Below the pieces are notes generated by a model. The model did no database searches and had not been told where the DNA came from. It worked only from the letters and a program-made list of their open reading frames with translations. The translations under genes and the position numbers were made by a program. A stretch of 64,000 bases of DNA. Source: Jiangella endophytica. GTDB lineage: Bacteria; Actinomycetota; Actinomycetes; Jiangellales; Jiangellaceae. The stretch lies in assembly GCF_003427025.1 (NCBI RefSeq), contig NZ_QVAI01000005.1, forward strand, positions 310,001-374,000. Reading direction: 5' to 3'. Below, in pieces: positions 24,635 to 33,024 of the stretch (positions within the stretch are counted from its first letter, which is position 1; each line of letters begins with the position of its first letter).

Positions 24635-25588
24635 TCAGCCTGACACGAGGTCGATCCGCGCGCTCTCCTGGACGAACCCGACGGCCTCGAACGCCTTCGC
24701 CATGGGCACGTTCGCGTCGTCGGTCTCGCCGACCACCTTCTCCGCGCCCTGCTCGGCCTGCCAGCGCGTCATCCAGGCGAGCAGCTCGCGGGCGTACCCG
24801 TGGCCGCGCTGCTCGGGGACGACGCCGACGTAGCCCGTGAACACCTTGACGCCGGGGTCGCCTGTGACCAGTCCCACCAGTCCGCCCGAGCCGTCGTAGG
24901 CGACCCGCCAGCCGTCGGCCGGGCCGGCGTAGTTCATCATGTCGGTCAGTTCCTCTGCGGCCAGCTCGGTCGCGTCGCGGGTGCGCAGCGACCGCTGGGT
25001 GTGCGCGTCGAGGCTGCCCTCGAACGTGCGCCGGTAGGCGTCGGCGAGCGCCGGATCGTCCGGCCCGCTGACCGGCTCGAACCGCAGCCCGTCGCGGACG
25101 GACGGGACACCGGCGGCCGGGGTCCAGCGGAACCGGCGCCGCGTCACCAGGATCTCGAAGCCGGCCGCCTTCGCCGCGGCCAGCAGGTCGTCCAACCCCG
25201 GCGGCGGGTCATCGCGCCAGCCCGCCGGCGGGAACAGGTTCAGCTCGACCTGCTCGAGGCCGCCGGCGTGCAGGTCGGCGGCGGCCCGGCGCAGGAGCGC
25301 CGACATGATCTCGACGCGGTCCGGCTCGGCGCCGAGGTCGAAGAAGTCGAGGATCCACGGCTGGTCGTTGGCGGGCGCACCCCAGCCGGCGACCCGGCCG
25401 GCGGTCCGGCCGGCACGGTGGGCCGTCCAGACCCACTCGGGCCGGCGGTTGCGGTTGGCGAACGCCTTGGTGATGTGGGCGTCGGTGACGACGAGGTCGG
25501 AGATGGGGGTGCCCAGTTCGGACCGGGCGCCGCGCAAGAGCGCGAGTGCCTCGTCGGGCGTGCTGGGACGGGTGATGCTGAGCTGCAT
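24635..25588 (-). CDS. GNAT-family N-acetyltransferase
   Basis: 317 residues, a tandem GNAT architecture. The C-terminal acetyltransferase domain carries the acetyl-CoA loop VPEQRGHGYARELLAW (Q/R-x-x-G-x-G/A) at about residue 258-273 and the typical NVPMAKAFEAVGF end. The N-terminal half is a degenerate GNAT-like domain. It resembles mycothiol-synthase-like tandem GNATs only in layout. The substrate is unknown. ATG 25588 has AGGAGAGAC in front. A 16-codon reading frame with its own strong ribosome-binding site lies 18 bp upstream. Confidence 0.8.
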   Translation of the reverse strand: MQLSITRPSTPDEALALLRGARSELGTPISDLVVTDAHITKAFANRNRRPEWVWTAHRAGRTAGRVAGWGAPANDQPWILDFFDLGAEPDRVEIMSALLRRAAADLHAGGLEQVELNLFPPAGWRDDPPPGLDDLLAAAKAAGFEILVTRRRFRWTPAAGVPSVRDGLRFEPVSGPDDPALADAYRRTFEGSLDAHTQRSLRTRDATELAAEELTDMMNYAGPADGWRVAYDGSGGLVGLVTGDPGVKVFTGYVGVVPEQRGHGYARELLAWMTRWQAEQGAEKVVGETDDANVPMAKAFEAVGFVQESARIDLVSG

Positions 25589-25606
25589 GTCTCTCCTTCG
25601 GGAGAG

Positions 25607-25657
25607 TCAGGCGCCGTCCTCGCCATGGAGGGCGGCGCGGAAACCGTTGCGGGACAT
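25607..25657 (-). CDS. Possible 16-residue leader peptide ahead of the GNAT gene
   Basis: ATG 25657 is preceded by AGGAGGTCGCG, a stronger ribosome-binding site than that of the GNAT gene. It opens a 16-codon frame (MSRNGFRAALHGEDGA) ending 18 bp before the GNAT start. It may be a leader peptide or a chance frame. It has no obvious regulatory amino-acid run. The frame sits between the GNAT gene and the divergent purM promoter. Confidence 0.35.
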   Translation of the reverse strand: MSRNGFRAALHGEDGA

Positions 25658-25744
25658 CGCGACCTCCTCTCCGTCGGGCCGGGCCGCTGCAGGTCCGGAC
25701 GCTGGGCGCGAGCTTAGCACCACCCACCGGATACGCTTCTATGC

Positions 25745-26815
25745 GTGTCGAGCAGCGAGAGCGCGCCCACGGGTGCCACCTATGCCAGTGCCGGGGTCGA
25801 CATCGAGGCCGGTGACCGCGCCGTCGAGCTGATGAAGGAGTGGGTCGCCAAGGCCCGCCGCCCCGAGGTCGTCGGCGGCCTCGGCGGCTTCGCCGGGCTG
25901 TTCGACGCCAGCGCGCTGACGGCGTACCGGCGGCCGCTGCTGGCCACGAGCACCGACGGTGTCGGCACCAAGGTGGCGGTGGCGCAGCGCATGGACGTCC
26001 ACGACACCATCGGCTTCGACCTCGTCGGCATGGTCGTCGACGACATCGTCGTGTGCGGGGCCGAGCCGCTGTTCATGACCGACTACATCGCCTGCGGACG
26101 GGTGGTCCCGGAGCGCACCGCCGCGATCGTCAAGGGCATCGCCCAGGCCTGCGTCGTCGCGGGCTGCGCGCTCAGTGGCGGCGAGACGGCCGAGCACCCG
26201 GGTCTGCTGGACCCCGACGAGTACGACGTCGCGGGCGCGGTCACCGGGGTCGTGGAGGCCGACGCGCTGCTCGGCGCCGAGCGGGTCCGGGCCGGTGACG
26301 TCGTCGTCGCCATGGCGTCGTCGGGTCTGCACTCCAACGGCTACTCGCTGGTGCGGCACGTGCTGCTCGAGCGGGCCGGCTGGGCGCTGGACCGCGACGT
26401 GGCGGAGCTCGGCCGCACGCTGGGCGAGGAGCTGCTCGAGCCCACCCGCATCTACGCCCAGGACTGCCTGGCGCTGGCGGCCGCCGTCGAGGTGCACGCG
26501 ATGTCGCACGTCACCGGAGGCGGGCTGGCGGCCAACCTGGCCCGGGTGCTGCCCGGCACCGTGACGGCCCGCCTCGATCGCGCCACGTGGGCGCCGCAGC
26601 CGGTGTTCGGACTGGTCGGCGAGGTCGGCGGGGTGGCGGAGGCCGAGCTGGAGAAGACCCTCAACATGGGGGTGGGCATGGTGGCCGTCGTGGCGGCCGA
26701 CGCCGCCGACGCCGCGGTGCGGCTACTGACGGATCGGGGTGTTCCGGCATGGATCGCCGGCGAGGTGATCAGCGGCGACGGGTCGGCGACGTTGCACGGC
26801 GCCTACCGCGACTGA
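25745..26815 (+). CDS. purM: Phosphoribosylformylglycinamidine cyclo-ligase
   Basis: 356 residues from GTG 25745. It contains the AIR synthetase signatures: TYASAGVDIEAGDRAVELM at the N-terminus, TDGVGTKV, the ATP-binding stretch around GFDLVGMVVDDIVVCGAEPLF, SGGETAEHPG and the late HVTGGGLAANLARVLP. It forms aminoimidazole ribotide from FGAM with ATP in purine synthesis. A TACGCT -10-like box eight bases before the GTG suggests a leaderless transcript. The hairpin at 26836-26881 follows. In the typical actinobacterial layout purF and purM are adjacent; here four small or unrelated loci lie between them. Confidence 0.95.
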   Translation: MSSSESAPTGATYASAGVDIEAGDRAVELMKEWVAKARRPEVVGGLGGFAGLFDASALTAYRRPLLATSTDGVGTKVAVAQRMDVHDTIGFDLVGMVVDDIVVCGAEPLFMTDYIACGRVVPERTAAIVKGIAQACVVAGCALSGGETAEHPGLLDPDEYDVAGAVTGVVEADALLGAERVRAGDVVVAMASSGLHSNGYSLVRHVLLERAGWALDRDVAELGRTLGEELLEPTRIYAQDCLALAAAVEVHAMSHVTGGGLAANLARVLPGTVTARLDRATWAPQPVFGLVGEVGGVAEAELEKTLNMGVGMVAVVAADAADAAVRLLTDRGVPAWIAGEVISGDGSATLHGAYRD

Positions 26816-26835
26816 CCGTACGCGACTGATCGGCA

Positions 26836-26881
26836 CGAGCGATCTGCTGGCCTCGGACACCCGATGCCAGCAGACCGCTCG
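26836..26881. terminator. Bidirectional hairpin between purM and the DUF3073 gene
   Basis: A 16-bp stem with a single A-C mismatch (26836-26851 with 26866-26881) and a 14-nt loop. It starts 21 bp after the purM stop and lies 29 bp beyond the convergent DUF3073 stop, so it can serve both genes. Confidence 0.75.
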
Positions 26882-26909
26882 GACGATGCGGTATCGCTAG
26901 CGACCCGGG

Positions 26910-27128
26910 TCAACCCGCATGACGACGGGGTTCGTCGTCATCGTCGTCGAGGTAGCGTGAGTACTCGTCGTACTCCTCGCTGGTCTCCTCGTCGAGGTCG
27001 TCATCGTTGCCGGCATTGCCGTCGGTGCCCAACTCACGCTGCAAAGCGCCGAAGTCGGTGTCCAGAGTCTGGTACTTCAACCGACGGGCGACCTTTGTCT
27101 GCTTGGCCTTGGCCCGGCCGCGCCCCAT
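26910..27128 (-). CDS. DUF3073 family protein
   Basis: 72 residues from ATG 27128, chosen because the family begins MGRGRAKAKQTKVARRLKY exactly here; the longer frame to 27149 adds an unconserved leader. The N-terminal third is strongly basic. The C-terminal half is strongly acidic, with runs of Asp and Glu (DDDDLDEE and DDDDDEP). This small protein is nearly universal in actinobacteria, usually beside purM, and its function is unknown. The charge layout would suit nucleic-acid or ribosome binding, but that is inference. Confidence 0.92.
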   Translation of the reverse strand: MGRGRAKAKQTKVARRLKYQTLDTDFGALQRELGTDGNAGNDDDLDEETSEEYDEYSRYLDDDDDEPRRHAG

Positions 27129-27273
27129 AGGGTCGACCCCCTCGCACAAACCGGGGCGACCAGCTCACTGGACGCCCTCGTTTCCCTTCAGATGACATCT
27201 GCTCGTAGGGACAACGGTACAGGGTCCGAGGCTGTTCCGCCTCATCCGGTCCCAACAATGGGCCTTCCGCGCG

Positions 27274-28368
27274 TCATCCGCCCAGGTAGACGTCGCGCAA
27301 TCGGCTGACGGCGCTGATGCGGCGCTCGGCGAGGCGGTCGGCGGCGACGGCCGGTGGGACGCCGTCGTCGGCGGCCAGCTGGAAGATCTCGCGAGTGGTG
27401 TCGAAGATCTTCGTGGCCTTCGCCTTGGCCCGGTCGAAGGAGAATCCGTGCAGCTCATCGGCGACCTGGATGACGCCGCCGGAGTTCACGACGTAGTCGG
27501 GCGCGTAGAGGATGCCGGCGTCGTCGAGGCTCTTCTCGATGCCGGCGTGGGCGAGCTGGTTGTTGGCGCCGCCGCAAACGGCGGCCACCCGGCCCTCGGT
27601 GAGCAATGTCATGGTGTCGTCGTCGAGCGCGCCGCCCAGCGCGCATGGCGCGTAGACGTCGATGCCGGCGCCGAGCAGCTCGGTGGCGTCGCCGACGACG
27701 TCGATCTGCGGGTGTGCGGTGCGCAACTGGTCGAGCGCGTGCTCGGACACGTCCGTGACGACGACCGAGGCGCCTTCGTCGAGCAGCAGGCCGGTCAGCT
27801 TGGAGCCGACCTTGCCGACGCCGGCGATGCCGACCCGGCGGCCGGCCAGGCTGGTGCCGTCCCACAGTCGCTCGGCGACGGCGCGCATGCCCTGGAAGAC
27901 GCCGAACGCGGTGAGCACGCTGGAGTCGCCGGCACCGCCCTCGGCCGGCGAGCGGCCCGTGACCCACCGGCTCTCGCGGGCGACGACGTCCATGTCGGCG
28001 ACATAGGTGCCGACGTCGCACGCGGTGATGTAGCGGCCGCCGAGCGACTGGACGAACCGGCCGTAGGCGCGGAGCAGCGTCTCGGACTTGTCCAGCTCGG
28101 GGTCGCCGATGATGACCGCCTTGCCGCCGCCGTGATCGAGGCCGGCCAGCGCGTTCTTGTAGGTCATGCCGTGGGAGAGGTGCAGGACGTCCTCGAGCGC
28201 GGCGTCCTCGGATTCGTACGGGTAGAACCGGGTACCGCCAAGGGCGGGCCCGAGGGCAGTGGAGTGGAGCGCGATGATGGCACGTAGGCCGCTTCCGGCA
28301 TCGTGGCAGAAAACGACCTGCTCGTGTCCGGTGTGTCGGCCGAACACAAGGGGCGACGCCTTGGTCAT
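27274..28368 (-). CDS. vdh: Glu/Leu/Val-type amino-acid dehydrogenase (valine dehydrogenase-like)
   Basis: 364 residues. The substrate-binding part has [14 protein letters not shown] and [19 protein letters not shown], with the catalytic and binding lysines. The NAD Rossmann loop is [21 protein letters not shown] (about residue 180 onward), followed by [13 protein letters not shown] and VCGGANNQL. It oxidatively deaminates branched-chain amino acids, giving precursors for branched fatty acids. In streptomycetes vdh sits between the DUF3073 gene and bldC, as here apart from the intervening MFS gene. The gene symbol is by synteny; leucine or phenylalanine preference cannot be excluded. Confidence 0.85.
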   Translation of the reverse strand: MTKASPLVFGRHTGHEQVVFCHDAGSGLRAIIALHSTALGPALGGTRFYPYESEDAALEDVLHLSHGMTYKNALAGLDHGGGKAVIIGDPELDKSETLLRAYGRFVQSLGGRYITACDVGTYVADMDVVARESRWVTGRSPAEGGAGDSSVLTAFGVFQGMRAVAERLWDGTSLAGRRVGIAGVGKVGSKLTGLLLDEGASVVVTDVSEHALDQLRTAHPQIDVVGDATELLGAGIDVYAPCALGGALDDDTMTLLTEGRVAAVCGGANNQLAHAGIEKSLDDAGILYAPDYVVNSGGVIQVADELHGFSFDRAKAKATKIFDTTREIFQLAADDGVPPAVAADRLAERRISAVSRLRDVYLGG

Positions 28369-28461
28369 GGTGGTGACCCTTTCACGTCCGGGCCCGCGGG
28401 GTGTGCGGGCTGAGTGTCAAGCTCACTCTAGGACGACCGGCGGTAGCGAGGAGGCACCACG

Positions 28462-30099
28462 GTGAGGCGATGGCACGGCAACCCCTGGGCGATCCTGATC
28501 ACGCTGTGCCTCGGCTTCTTCATGACGCTGCTCGACGTGACGATCGTCAACATCGCCATCCCCAGCATGATGACCGAGCTCGGCGCGTCCCTCGACGAGA
28601 TCCTCTGGGTCATCAACGCCTACGTGATCATGCTGGCGGTGCTCGTCATCACCGCGGGCCGGCTGGGCGACCTGCGCGGGCAGCGGACCATGTTCATCAT
28701 CGGCGTCACGGTGTTCACGCTCGCGTCGCTGGCCTGCGGGTTGTCGCAGGGACCGGCCATGCTCATCGTCTGCCGTGTGGTGCAGGGCATCGGCGCGGCG
28801 ATCCTCATGCCCCAGACGTCGGCACTGCTGATCACCACGTTCCCGCCGGAGAAACGCGGTACGGCGTTCGGCATCTGGGGCGCGGTGGCCGGCGTCGCCA
28901 CCGTGGCCGGGCCGACGCTCGGCGGGCTGCTGGTGACGGTGTTCGACTGGCGGTGGATCTTCTTCGTCAACGTCCCGGTGGGCGTCCTCGTCCTGGCCAT
29001 GGCGTGGTCGATCATCCCCGAGTCGGGGCGGCGTGAGCGGCACCGGCTGGACCTCCCCGGCGTCGTGCTCGCCAGCGCCGCGCTCGTGCTCCTGACGTTC
29101 GGCCTGGTCGAGGGCGAACGGTTCGGGTGGGGGCAGGTGTGGGAGTTCGTGTCTATCCCGGCGCTGCTGGTGGCGGGCGCCGTCCTGCTGGGCGTGTTCC
29201 TCGTGCTGCAGGCGACGCGCCAGGACCGCGAGCCGCTGATCCCGTTCGGGCTGTTCCACGACCGCAACTACTCGGTCATGAACGGCGTGGCGGGGCTGGT
29301 CGCCATCGGCATGGTGGGGACGTTCCTGCCGATCACCATCTACCTGCAGACCGTGCTCGGGCACACCGCGCTGGAGGCCGGGCTGACGCTCGCGCCGATG
29401 TCGGTGGTGTCGATGTTCGTGGCGCCGCTCGCGGGCCGGTTCACCGACCGCGTCGGCGGCAAGTACATCCTGATCGCCGGCCTGGTGCTCTACGGTGTGG
29501 GCGTCCTGTCCTTCGCTCTGGTGGCCACGGACACCGCGCAGTGGTGGCACTTCCTGCCGTCGCTGCTGGTCGCGGGGCTGGGGCTGGGGTGCATCTTCGC
29601 CCCGATGAACACGGTGGCGATGCGCGACGTGCCCGGCCGGGTGGCCGGCGCGGCGTCTGGGGTGCTGAACACCAACCGGCAGCTGGGTCAGGTCGTCGGC
29701 AGCGCGGTGGTCGGCGCGGTCCTGCAGGGGCTGCTCGCGAGTCGGTTGCATTCCAATGCCGTTGCGGCCGCAACGGCATTGCCGTCCGACGTTCGGCAGC
29801 CGTTCATCGACGGCTTTGCCGGGACCGCAGAAGGAGGTCTGCAGGTCAGCGCCACGCAAGGCGGAATTGACATGGCACTGCCACCGGGAGTTTCTCAAGA
29901 AGTCGCGGGAAAGATCGCCGAAATGGCGCACGAAGTGTTCATACAGGGCTATGTTGATGCAATGAAGCCGACGCTGATCGTTCCGGTCGTCGCCGTGGCA
30001 TGTGGGGCACTGCTGTGTCTCGCAGTCAAGGGTGGACGAACGAGGCGAGAAGTGGAGGCGGGTGGTACCGGCACTCGGACGATCTCCGATGCCGGGTGA
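28462..30099 (+). CDS. DHA2-type (EmrB/QacA) MFS drug exporter
   Basis: 545 residues from GTG 28462 with GAGGAGG upstream. Predicted 14 transmembrane helices. Motif A is GRLGDLRGQRTM after helix 2, and motif C is the Gly/Pro-rich GAVAGVATVAGPTLGGLL in helix 5, followed by FDWRWIFFVNVPVG, both typical of DHA2 antiporters. It probably exports hydrophobic or cationic compounds using the proton gradient. The last ~110 codons (after ~29740) have visibly lower third-position GC than the rest, e.g. GTTGCGGCCGCAACGGCATT. It sits between vdh and bldC, and no dedicated regulator is adjacent. Confidence 0.88.
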   Translation: MRRWHGNPWAILITLCLGFFMTLLDVTIVNIAIPSMMTELGASLDEILWVINAYVIMLAVLVITAGRLGDLRGQRTMFIIGVTVFTLASLACGLSQGPAMLIVCRVVQGIGAAILMPQTSALLITTFPPEKRGTAFGIWGAVAGVATVAGPTLGGLLVTVFDWRWIFFVNVPVGVLVLAMAWSIIPESGRRERHRLDLPGVVLASAALVLLTFGLVEGERFGWGQVWEFVSIPALLVAGAVLLGVFLVLQATRQDREPLIPFGLFHDRNYSVMNGVAGLVAIGMVGTFLPITIYLQTVLGHTALEAGLTLAPMSVVSMFVAPLAGRFTDRVGGKYILIAGLVLYGVGVLSFALVATDTAQWWHFLPSLLVAGLGLGCIFAPMNTVAMRDVPGRVAGAASGVLNTNRQLGQVVGSAVVGAVLQGLLASRLHSNAVAAATALPSDVRQPFIDGFAGTAEGGLQVSATQGGIDMALPPGVSQEVAGKIAEMAHEVFIQGYVDAMKPTLIVPVVAVACGALLCLAVKGGRTRREVEAGGTGTRTISDAG

Positions 30100-30254
30100 G
30101 GCCGTCCCAGCACGACTTGGGTCGGTTCGCGGCTTACGTGAACCTTACGTAGGCTAGAGACACCCTGGGTGGACATCATCCGAATGGCTGGCATGGGTCG
30201 AGCCGTACGGGCGGTGTCGTTCAAGGGGGTCGACAGGGTGGAATATCCGGTGTG

Positions 30255-30270
30255 GCGGGAAACCTCCCGC
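30255..30270 (+). promoter_or_regulatory. Small hairpin in the bldC leader
   Basis: A 6-bp stem, GCGGGA/TCCCGC with loop AACC, ends 22 bp before the bldC ATG, just before the AAGGAGG site. Further upstream (30134-30156) lies a CTTACGTGAACCTTACGTAGG segment that may be a regulator site or promoter. Function is not established. Confidence 0.3.
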
Positions 30271-30292
30271 TATGGGATCTAAGGAGGTGACG

Positions 30293-30514
30293 ATGGCGAC
30301 CAGGACACAAGACGCCGAGCCCCTCCTCACTCCTGCCGAGGTGGCGGCCATGTTCCGGGTGGATCCGAAGACGGTGACCCGGTGGGCCAAGGCCGGCAAG
30401 CTCACGTCGATCCGGACGCTCGGTGGCCACCGGCGGTACCGCGAGTCCGAGGTGCGTGCGCTGCTCAACGGGCAAGGGTCCGCAGTGGAGCGCGTCGAGG
30501 TCGGCGAGCTCTAA
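30293..30514 (+). CDS. bldC: BldC-like small MerR-family DNA-binding regulator
   Basis: 73 residues from ATG 30293, with a near-ideal AAGGAGGTGACG site; the upstream in-frame ATG at 30272 lacks one. The whole protein is a winged helix-turn-helix of the MerR N-terminal type: LLTPAEVAAMFRVDPKTVTR, then WAKAGKLTSIRTLGGHRRYR, without the MerR effector domain. In streptomycetes BldC binds direct repeats cooperatively and delays the onset of development. The location beside vdh, DUF3073 and purM supports orthology. The hinge PKTVTRWAKAG is intact. Confidence 0.93.
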   Translation: MATRTQDAEPLLTPAEVAAMFRVDPKTVTRWAKAGKLTSIRTLGGHRRYRESEVRALLNGQGSAVERVEVGEL

Positions 30515-30969
30515 GGGGTGAGAATCGTCCCACCATACGCTCGACCTCACCGAGCGGGGGCGGTACACGGGGAAGTCAAGGCTGGGCCCGTAGGCGGCGG
30601 GCCAGGCCTGCGGCGGGGGCTGCGCGGGAACGCGTAACTAGAAGTCGTGTGACCTGTGGCTCAGGATCACACGAGATCAGGTCGGCGTCGCGAGTGTGAC
30701 GGAGTCAGGCCCGGGTGGGTGTGGCTGCGCTGTCGCACCGCAGAAGCCGCCAGGCGTCGACACGGGCGGTGGGTAGACCGCCGCCCGTGTCCGCAACTTT
30801 CAACGATCATTTTCTTTTCTCGCACATCAACTTTCTCATCGGCCATTCGGCCAGAATGTGCGGCCCTTTCGGCGGCGTCGCCGCAACACGTCAAGGCTCA
30901 ATTGTCGTCGGCGTGCGTTTGTGACGTGCGCGACGCGCTGGTGCCTCGAGATGACATATTTCTTCGGCG
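30515..30969. other. 455-bp gap between convergent bldC and aldo/keto reductase genes
   Basis: No supported gene. It holds a strong hairpin at 30759-30791 and, just after it, an unusually AT-rich stretch (about 30793-30842, rich in TTTCTTTTCTC and ATCAACTTTC) for this genome. The AT-rich part could be a promoter or the scar of an insertion. Confidence 0.4.
30759..30791. terminator. Hairpin terminator downstream of bldC
   Basis: A perfect 11-bp GC-rich stem (30759-30769 with 30781-30791) and an 11-nt loop. It is followed by a T-rich run on the plus strand within 15-45 bp. It lies between convergent genes, though ~245 bp from the bldC stop. Confidence 0.55.
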
Positions 30970-32034
30970 TCAGGCGGCACTGCGATCGGCTGCCGGGCGA
31001 CGCCTGCGGGCGGGATCGGACAGCGAGGCCGGCGTCCACGCGCCGTCGGGGTGATAGGCGTTGCTGCCCGGCGGCACGATGGCGTCGATGCGGTCCAGCG
31101 TCGCGTCGTCCAGGGCGACCTCGGCGCCGTCGAGCAGCGACTCCAGTTGCGCCATCGTGCGCGGCCCGATGATCGTCGACGTGACGGCGGGGTGCGTCAG
31201 CGTGAACGCGACGGCCAGCTGCGGCAGCGTGCACCCGGCGTCGTCGGCCGCCTCGACCAGCCGCTCGACCAACTCGAGCTTGGCCGCGTTGACCGGCAGT
31301 TCCGGGTCGAACCTGGCGGGCGTGAGCCTGGCGCGTCCCGTCGTGAGATCGGCGGGGCGGCCCTTGCGCTGGGCGCCGGACAGGAATCCCGAGGCGAGCG
31401 GGCTCCACGTCAGCACGCCCATGCCGTAACGCCGGCAGGTCGGCAGCACCGACGTCTCGATGCCACGGGCCAGCAGCGAGTACGGCGGCTGCTCGGTGCG
31501 GAAGCGCAGCAGCCCCCGCCGCTCGGCCACGTGGTGCGACTCGACGATCTCCTCGGCCGGGAACGTGGAGCAGCCGAACGCGCGGATCTTGCCCTGGCGG
31601 ACGAGGTCGCTCAGCGCGGACAGCGTCTCCTCGATGTCGGTGGTGGGGTCGGGCCGGTGCACCTGGTAGAGGTCGATCCAGTCCGTCTGCAGCCGGCGCA
31701 GGCTGTCCTCGACCGCGGTGATGATCCAGCGGCGCGAATTGCCGCCCCGGTTCGGCCCGTCGCCCATCGGCCCGTCACCCACGGGGAAGTGCACTTTCGT
31801 CGCCAGCACGACGTCGTCGCGGCGGCCCTGCAGCGCCTTGCCGACGATCTCCTCGGACTCGCCCGCGGAGTACATGTCCGCGGTGTCGACGACGTTGATC
31901 CCCCGATCGAGCGCGGCGTGGATGATGCGGGCGCTGTCGTCGTGATCGGGGTTGCCGACCGCGCCGAACATCATGGTGCCGAGACAGTAGGGGCTGACGT
32001 GGATGCCGGTGCCGCCGAGGGGCCGATAGCGCAT
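30970..32034 (-). CDS. Aldo/keto reductase
   Basis: 354 residues, a TIM-barrel AKR. The N-terminus has YRPLGGTGIHVSPYCLG. The catalytic tetrad is visible as Asp and Tyr in DTADMYSAGESE, Lys in VLATKVHF and His in YQVHRPD. The NADP-binding end is FTLTHPAVTSTIIGPRT. The insertion PVGDGPMGDGPNRGGNSRRWI is typical of the AKR subgroup related to YajO/YghZ. The physiological substrate is unknown. The C-terminal tail (RRRRPAADRSAA) is unusually basic. ATG 32034 has no strong ribosome-binding site. It is transcribed alone. Confidence 0.87.
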   Translation of the reverse strand: MRYRPLGGTGIHVSPYCLGTMMFGAVGNPDHDDSARIIHAALDRGINVVDTADMYSAGESEEIVGKALQGRRDDVVLATKVHFPVGDGPMGDGPNRGGNSRRWIITAVEDSLRRLQTDWIDLYQVHRPDPTTDIEETLSALSDLVRQGKIRAFGCSTFPAEEIVESHHVAERRGLLRFRTEQPPYSLLARGIETSVLPTCRRYGMGVLTWSPLASGFLSGAQRKGRPADLTTGRARLTPARFDPELPVNAAKLELVERLVEAADDAGCTLPQLAVAFTLTHPAVTSTIIGPRTMAQLESLLDGAEVALDDATLDRIDAIVPPGSNAYHPDGAWTPASLSDPARRRRPAADRSAA

Positions 32035-32177
32035 GGCTCGACGCTACGTTTTCGAGCGCGCTCGAAGTCAAGCGGCGGACTTCTTCCACGGAGGGCCGGT
32101 TTCGACGCCGTCCGTACGCGGTATGGTCCCGCCCGATGTTCGCTTTGTCCCTTTCTGTGACCATATGGGGTTGAGTC

Positions 32178-32942
32178 ATGCGGAAGAGCATCATCGGTGG
32201 GATCGGGGCGCTGGCCCTCACCGTGGCAGGCACGGCACCGGCGCTGGCGGGCGAGCTGGACGCGTCGGCGGCGCTCGTCTCCTTCGGGGACGACAAGAGC
32301 GACGGCGGCGACGAGGGCGGCCACGACGACGGTGCCGATGAGAGCGGCCACGACGACGGTGCCGATGAGGGCGGCCACGACGACGGCGGCGACGAGGGCG
32401 GCCACGACGACGGTGCCGATGAGGGCGGCCACGACGACGGCGGCGACGAGGGCGGCCACGACGACGGTGCCGATGAGGGCGGCCACGACGACGGCGGCGA
32501 CGAGGGCGGCCACGACGACGGCGGCGACGAGGGCGGCCACGACGACGGCGGCGACGAGGGCGGCCACGACGACGGTGCCGATGAGAGCGGCCACGACGAC
32601 GGCGGCGACGAGGGCGGCCACGACGACGGCGGCGACGAGGGCGGCCACGACGACGGCGGCGACGAGGGCGGCCACGACGACGGCGGCGACGAGGGCGGCC
32701 ACGACGACGGCGGCGACGAGAGCGGCGCCGAGTCCGGCGCCGAGGGCTCCGACGACGGCTCTGAGGGCGGCGCGGCCGACGGGATCGCCGAGTCCGGCAC
32801 CGACGATGCGGCAGCCGACGAGAACGGCGACGACGAGCTGCCGGACACCGGCTCCGACGCGACCCTGATCGCGCTCGGCGGCCTGGCCCTCGCGGCCGGC
32901 GGCGCGGCGATCGTCGCTCGTCGCCGGTCCACGACGGCCTGA
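32178..32942 (+). CDS. LPDTG surface protein with 15 tandem His/Asp-rich nonapeptides
   Basis: 254 residues. A signal peptide (RKSIIGGIGALALTVAGTAP, cleavage near residue 24) is followed, at residues 47-181, by fifteen copies of [GS]GHDDG[GA]DE. A Ser/Gly/Glu/Asp-rich spacer then leads to LPDTG (217-221), a hydrophobic helix and an RRR tail for sortase anchoring. The repeat block is highly acidic with one His per unit, so binding of divalent metals or calcium is plausible; that is inference. It is monocistronic, and a bidirectional terminator follows. The next gene also encodes an LPDTG protein. Confidence 0.85.
   Translation: MRKSIIGGIGALALTVAGTAPALAGELDASAALVSFGDDKSDGGDEGGHDDGADESGHDDGADEGGHDDGGDEGGHDDGADEGGHDDGGDEGGHDDGADEGGHDDGGDEGGHDDGGDEGGHDDGGDEGGHDDGADESGHDDGGDEGGHDDGGDEGGHDDGGDEGGHDDGGDEGGHDDGGDESGAESGAEGSDDGSEGGAADGIAESGTDDAAADENGDDELPDTGSDATLIALGGLALAAGGAAIVARRRSTTA
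32316..32720 (+). repeat. Fifteen 27-bp tandem repeats inside the LPDTG gene
   Basis: Fifteen contiguous 27-bp units (405 bp) in frame. They vary mainly at two codons: GGC/GCC at unit position 7 (Gly/Ala) and GGC/AGC at position 1 (Gly/Ser). Several neighbouring units are identical at the DNA level, which suggests recent expansion and makes copy-number change by slippage or recombination likely. Confidence 0.95.
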
Positions 32943-32962
32943 TCGCCGGCGCCCGAGTCGGC

Positions 32963-33002
32963 TCTGCGCCCGTCGGTCCCTCCCGGCCGATGGGCGCAGA
33001 GT
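32963..33002. terminator. Bidirectional terminator between two LPDTG genes
   Basis: A 15-bp stem with one G-U pair (32963-32977 with 32988-33002) and a 10-nt loop, between convergent stop codons at 32942 and 33025. Confidence 0.8.
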
Positions 33003-33024
33003 CACGTCTGCGGCGGGTCGTGCC

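Noticed and set aside
30715-30924. 69-codon frame downstream of bldC
   Set aside because: It runs over the terminator hairpin and AT-rich segment and has no ribosome-binding site.
32316-32720. Regular repeats that could be taken for a CRISPR array
   Set aside because: The 27-bp units are directly adjacent with no spacers and are in frame within an LPDTG gene.
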